Source of the DNA: an uncultured Eubacteriales bacterium
GTDB taxonomy: Bacteria; Bacillota; Clostridia; UMGS1883; UMGS1540
Direction of reading: 5' to 3'
Length of the DNA: 9,383 bases
Assembly (NCBI GenBank): GCA_900552775.1
Contig: USAP01000064.1
Coordinates: 1-9,383, forward strand
Made by a program: the position numbers and the translations under genes. Shown here in pieces: positions 6,660 to 9,383 of this stretch. A model generated the notes under the pieces. That model saw only the letters and a list, made by a program, of their open reading frames with translations. It ran no database searches and was not told where the DNA came from. Numbering within the stretch: position 1 is the first letter of the stretch; every line of letters begins with the position of its first letter.

Positions 6660-6676
6660 ATACCCTGCGGGGGTAT
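6660..6676 (+). promoter_or_regulatory. CsoR operator 2, over the transcription start
   Basis: ATACCCTGCGGGGGTAT has the same ATACCC-N5-GGGTAT layout as operator 1 and closely resembles the Bacillus subtilis copZA operator. Its centre is 26 bp from that of operator 1, or about two and a half helical turns. It covers the expected +1 region and ends 6 nt before the csoR ribosome binding site, so bound repressor could also block early elongation. Confidence 0.82.
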
Positions 6677-6694
6677 AACAGGAAGGAGGCAATT

Positions 6695-6994
6695 ATGGAA
6701 AAACAGTGCTGCTGTGAAAGACATACCGTAAGAGGTGAAGAACAGAAAAAAAGTTTGCTTAACAGGCTTAAGAGAATAGAAGGACAAATCCGCGGATTGC
6801 AGTCGATGGTGGAACGGGACGCATATTGCAATGACATATTAATTCAGTCCGCCGCTGTAGGGGCTGCCGTGAATGCGTTTAACCGCGAAATACTTGCAAA
6901 TCACATAAGAAGCTGTGTTGTGAAAGATATCAGAGACGGCAAGGATGAAATAATAGATGAGCTCACTGCCACAATACAAAAACTTATGAAGTAA
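6695..6994 (+). CDS. csoR: Copper-sensing transcriptional repressor CsoR
   Basis: This is a 99-aa all-helical repressor of the CsoR/RcnR family that binds operator DNA without copper and leaves it when Cu+ binds. All three trigonal Cu+ ligands are present with the canonical spacing: C45 (AYCNDIL), H70 and C74 (ANHIRSC), i.e. C-x24-H-x3-C. Helix 1 contains LLNRLKRIEGQIRGLQ (21-36), the family signature with basic DNA-contacting residues. An extra CCC at residues 5-7 with H10 lies in the flexible N-terminus. The ATG at 6695 is set by AAGGAGG (6683-6689), 5 nt upstream. Longer in-frame readings begin inside the terminator and can be dismissed. The gene should repress itself and copA through the two operators upstream. 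The 49-nt gap to copA has no terminator. Confidence 0.96.
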   Translation: MEKQCCCERHTVRGEEQKKSLLNRLKRIEGQIRGLQSMVERDAYCNDILIQSAAVGAAVNAFNREILANHIRSCVVKDIRDGKDEIIDELTATIQKLMK

Positions 6995-7043
6995 AAATTT
7001 AAAAATCGGGAAAAATAAAACATTGGGAAGAGAGGTGTTTTGA

Positions 7044-9278
7044 ATGGAACATTACAGTATTAAAGGAATGAGCTGCGCGGCGTGCTCGGCGAGAGTTGAA
7101 AAAGCTGTGTCGGGCGTTGCGGGAGTTACGGAATGCTCCGTAAATTTGCTGACAAATTCTATGACGGTGGAGGGAACTGCCGATTCAAAAGCAATAGAAA
7201 AAGCCGTTCGCAATGCCGGTTACGGAATAAAGAAAAAGGGTGCGGAAAAATCCGAAAGCGATGAATCGGACTCGGACGGCGAGATAAAGCAGCTGAAAAA
7301 GCGGCTTATCTGGTCAGTTGTTTTTTTAGTGATTCTGATGTATTTTTCGATGGGTCACATGATGTGGGGATTTCCTCTGCCGTCGTGGTTTGACGGAAAC
7401 CACATAGCAATGGGACTTGTGCAGCTTATTTTGGCGGGAATTATAATGGTAATAAACCAAAAGTTCTTTATAAGCGGATTTAAAGCGCTTGCAAACCATG
7501 CGCCGAATATGGACACACTTGTGGCTTTAGGCTCGGCGGCTTCCTATATCTGGAGTGTTTACGCTCTTTTTGCCATGAGCGGCGCACAGGTTTCGGGAGA
7601 TATGCAGGCGGTTATGAAATATATGGACGAATTTTATTTTGAGTCCGCCGGTATGATTTTGACGCTGATAACGGTTGGAAAGATGCTTGAGGCGCGCTCA
7701 AAAGGAAAAACAACCGATGCACTGCGTGCGCTTATGAATCTGGCGCCTCAAAGTGCTGTGCTTTTAAGAGACGGAAAAGAAATTAAAGTTCCGATAGAAG
7801 AAGTAAAAAAGGATGATATTTTTGTTGTAAGACCCGGAGAAAGCATTCCGGTTGACGGAGTTATAACTGAGGGCAGCACGGCGGTCAATGAGTCGGCGCT
7901 TACGGGAGAAAGTATTCCGGTTGATAAAGAACCCGGGGACACTGTTTCGGGAGCTACCATAAACCAGTCGGGTTTTATAAAATGCCGCGCCACACGCGTC
8001 GGTGAAGATACCACACTTTCGAAAATCATCGCAATGGTGAGCGATGCTGCCGCAGGAAAGGCACCTATAGCGAAAACAGCCGATAAAGTTTCGGGCATTT
8101 TTGTTCCGACAGTTATTGCGATTGCTGCGATAACAACAATTGTATGGCTATTTCTGGGAAGAGATATAAGTTTTGCCTTGGCAAGAGGAATATCGGTACT
8201 TGTGATAAGCTGTCCGTGCGCTTTGGGACTGGCAACACCTGTTGCGGTTATGGTCGGAAGCGGAGTCGGTGCCAAAAACGGAATTTTGTTTAAAACAGCC
8301 GCAACGCTTGAAAATACCGGTAAAATAAAAATTGCCGCGCTTGATAAAACAGGAACAATAACAGATGGTAAACCGCGTGTTACGGATATTGAAGCGGCGG
8401 AGGGATTTGATAAAAAAGAGTTTCTCGCCATAGCCGCGGCTGCCGAAGCGAAAAGCGAACATCCTCTTGCACGCGCCGTGACAGAGAAAGTACTCGATGA
8501 AGGTATCAAAGTTTTGGAGACTTCGGAGTTTGAGGCGCTTCCGGGAAACGGAATTCGGGCAATGCTTGAAGGCAAGGAAATTCTCGGCGGAAATCTGGCT
8601 TTTATAAGCGAAAAAATATGCATTTCAAATGAAGCGGAGAGACATGCGGAAGAATATGCATCTCAGGGTAAAACACCTGTATTCTTTGCGGCCGACAAAA
8701 AACTGTGCGGCATTATAGCGATCGCCGATACAATTAAGCCTGACAGTGCGGAGGCAATTTCCGAACTTAAAAAAATGGGTATACGAGTTATAATGCTGAC
8801 AGGTGACAATGAAAAAACGGCAAAAGCTATCGGAAAAGCTGCCGGGGTTGACGAAGTGATTTCAGATGTTTTGCCGAGCGGCAAAGAAGAGGCGGTTCGA
8901 AAGCTGATTAAAGAAGGAAAAACAGCTATGGTAGGTGACGGAATAAATGATGCACCGGCTCTTACACGTGCCGATATCGGCATTGCAATAGGTGCTGGTA
9001 CCGACGTTGCAATTGATGCTGCCGATATTGTTTTGATGAAAAGCACATTAAAAGATGTATCGACGGCAATAAAACTCAGTAAAGCGGCATTGCGTAATAT
9101 ACACGAAAATCTTTTTTGGGCATTTTTCTACAATGTTTTGGGAATACCTGTTGCGGCAGGGTGTTTTGTCGGATTGGGATTGACTTTAAATCCCATGATT
9201 GCAGCTGCTGCAATGAGCCTTTCAAGCTTTTGTGTTGTGACAAACGCTTTAAGATTAAATTTTTTTAAAAAGGAGTAG
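7044..9278 (+). CDS. copA: Cu+-exporting P1B-1-type ATPase CopA
   Basis: CopA pumps Cu+ out of the cytoplasm using ATP. The product is 744 aa, normal for a form with one metal-binding domain. The N-terminal HMA domain has GMSCAAC (Cys11, Cys14). An acidic, Ser-rich linker (about 66-80) precedes the first transmembrane helices. Core motifs are TGES (287-290) in the actuator domain, CPC (390-392) in the transport site, the phosphorylation site DKTGT (434-438), SEHPLARA (471-478) in the nucleotide-binding domain, TGDN (586-589) and [10 protein letters not shown] (631-640). The Cu+-specific late helices carry YN (696-697) and MxxSS (724-728), which with CPC define the P1B-1 subgroup. A Met/His-rich MGHMMW (103-108) follows the first helix. 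AGAGGTG (7031-7037) sits 6 nt before the ATG. No key residue is missing. It is cotranscribed with csoR. Confidence 0.97.
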   Translation: MEHYSIKGMSCAACSARVEKAVSGVAGVTECSVNLLTNSMTVEGTADSKAIEKAVRNAGYGIKKKGAEKSESDESDSDGEIKQLKKRLIWSVVFLVILMYFSMGHMMWGFPLPSWFDGNHIAMGLVQLILAGIIMVINQKFFISGFKALANHAPNMDTLVALGSAASYIWSVYALFAMSGAQVSGDMQAVMKYMDEFYFESAGMILTLITVGKMLEARSKGKTTDALRALMNLAPQSAVLLRDGKEIKVPIEEVKKDDIFVVRPGESIPVDGVITEGSTAVNESALTGESIPVDKEPGDTVSGATINQSGFIKCRATRVGEDTTLSKIIAMVSDAAAGKAPIAKTADKVSGIFVPTVIAIAAITTIVWLFLGRDISFALARGISVLVISCPCALGLATPVAVMVGSGVGAKNGILFKTAATLENTGKIKIAALDKTGTITDGKPRVTDIEAAEGFDKKEFLAIAAAAEAKSEHPLARAVTEKVLDEGIKVLETSEFEALPGNGIRAMLEGKEILGGNLAFISEKICISNEAERHAEEYASQGKTPVFFAADKKLCGIIAIADTIKPDSAEAISELKKMGIRVIMLTGDNEKTAKAIGKAAGVDEVISDVLPSGKEEAVRKLIKEGKTAMVGDGINDAPALTRADIGIAIGAGTDVAIDAADIVLMKSTLKDVSTAIKLSKAALRNIHENLFWAFFYNVLGIPVAAGCFVGLGLTLNPMIAAAAMSLSSFCVVTNALRLNFFKKE

Positions 9279-9285
9279 ATTTATA

Positions 9286-9351
9286 ATGATTAAAACAATA
9301 CTTAAATTTGCCAGTGGAACGCAGATCACCGCTCCCAGCAGAATCACATAG
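9286..9351 (+). pseudogene. Start of a third copper-operon gene (CopZ-like chaperone expected), broken after about 8 codons
   Basis: AAGGAG (9270-9275), overlapping the end of copA, lies 10 nt before an ATG at 9286 that reads MIKTILK, a typical opening for the small HMA-domain copper chaperones often encoded after copA. The expected metal-binding GMxCxxC never appears. After residue 7 or 8 the frame becomes unrelated and stops at TAG 9349, giving only 21 residues. I infer that the first roughly 20 nt belong to a real copZ-like gene and that the rest is foreign. A genuine 21-aa peptide is possible but unlikely. The CopZ identity rests on position and the first seven residues only. Confidence 0.4.
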
Positions 9352-9383
9352 AAATTCCCATCCAGATAGAGTCTTCGTATCTC
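9309..9383 (-). CDS. Fragment of an unrelated membrane protein, possibly an FtsX-like ABC permease
   Basis: Read from 9383 leftwards, the - strand has an open frame starting EIRRLYLDGNFYVILLGAV and continuing ICVPLA, a charged stretch followed by a transmembrane-like segment. From memory this resembles a late helix of FtsX/MacB-type ABC transporter permeases in Clostridia, but 25 residues are too few for firm assignment. Going left past about 9309 the frame runs into the start of the + strand copZ-like gene, where it loses any family resemblance. Its orientation is opposite to every other gene here, which fits a chimeric join. Confidence 0.3.

Noticed and set aside
6599..6694. Upstream-extended CsoR frame
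   Set aside because: It would start inside the mrp terminator and run through the promoter and operators, upstream of the expected transcription start.
7748..9046. Long - strand frames opposite copA, up to 291 codons
   Set aside because: copA has every catalytic motif in order on the + strand. The antisense frames reflect its codon bias and carry no recognisable domain.
1..9383. Mobile element, CRISPR array, tRNA/rRNA, SRP RNA or riboswitch
   Set aside because: I saw no terminal inverted repeats, transposase motifs, regularly spaced repeats or conserved RNA cores. Intergenic spaces are all under 100 nt apart from the 148-nt nhaC-ylxM and 118-nt mrp-csoR gaps, which are explained by terminators and promoters.

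Overview
The window looks like a chromosomal segment of a Gram-positive anaerobe of the class Clostridia (Bacillota). The pointers are the moderately low GC content, strong GGAGG-type ribosome binding sites, consensus sigma-A promoters, and the gene order ylxM-ffh-rpsP-khpA-rimM-trmD, which is typical of that phylum. Genus cannot be fixed from the sequence. All well-supported genes lie on the + strand.

Region 1 (1-2074): the last 39 codons of an unidentified gene, then a monocistronic NhaC-family Na+/H+ antiporter gene whose product has an unusual secretory-type N-terminal extension. It ends in a clear intrinsic terminator (2042-2074).

Region 2 (2094-6615): a perfect TTGACA-17-TATAAT promoter drives a tightly packed translation and protein-export operon. 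It encodes YlxM and Ffh (signal recognition particle), ribosomal protein S16, the KH-domain RNA binder KhpA, the 30S maturation factor RimM, the tRNA m1G37 methyltransferase TrmD, and a Mrp/NBP35-type Fe-S carrier ATPase. Genes are 2 to 74 nt apart or overlap by 8-11 nt, which suggests cotranscription and translational coupling. A hairpin sits between khpA and rimM. The usual last gene, rplS, is absent, and mrp occupies its place. A strong terminator (6581-6615) closes the operon.

Region 3 (6627-9351): a copper-efflux operon. Its consensus promoter has one CsoR-type palindrome exactly filling the -35/-10 spacer and a second over the expected transcription start. It encodes the copper-sensing repressor CsoR and the Cu+-exporting P1B-ATPase CopA. 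A third reading frame starts after copA with its own ribosome binding site, where a CopZ-like chaperone would be expected. After about 8 codons the sequence stops making sense in that frame and instead reads, on the - strand, like the end of an unrelated membrane protein. I suspect a chimeric assembly join or recombination breakpoint near 9304-9312.

No mobile element, CRISPR array, tRNA or rRNA is visible, and no gap between genes exceeds 300 bases. I find no new multi-gene system. The most interesting points are the double CsoR operator, the breakpoint at the right end, the rplS/mrp replacement and the NhaC N-terminal extension.
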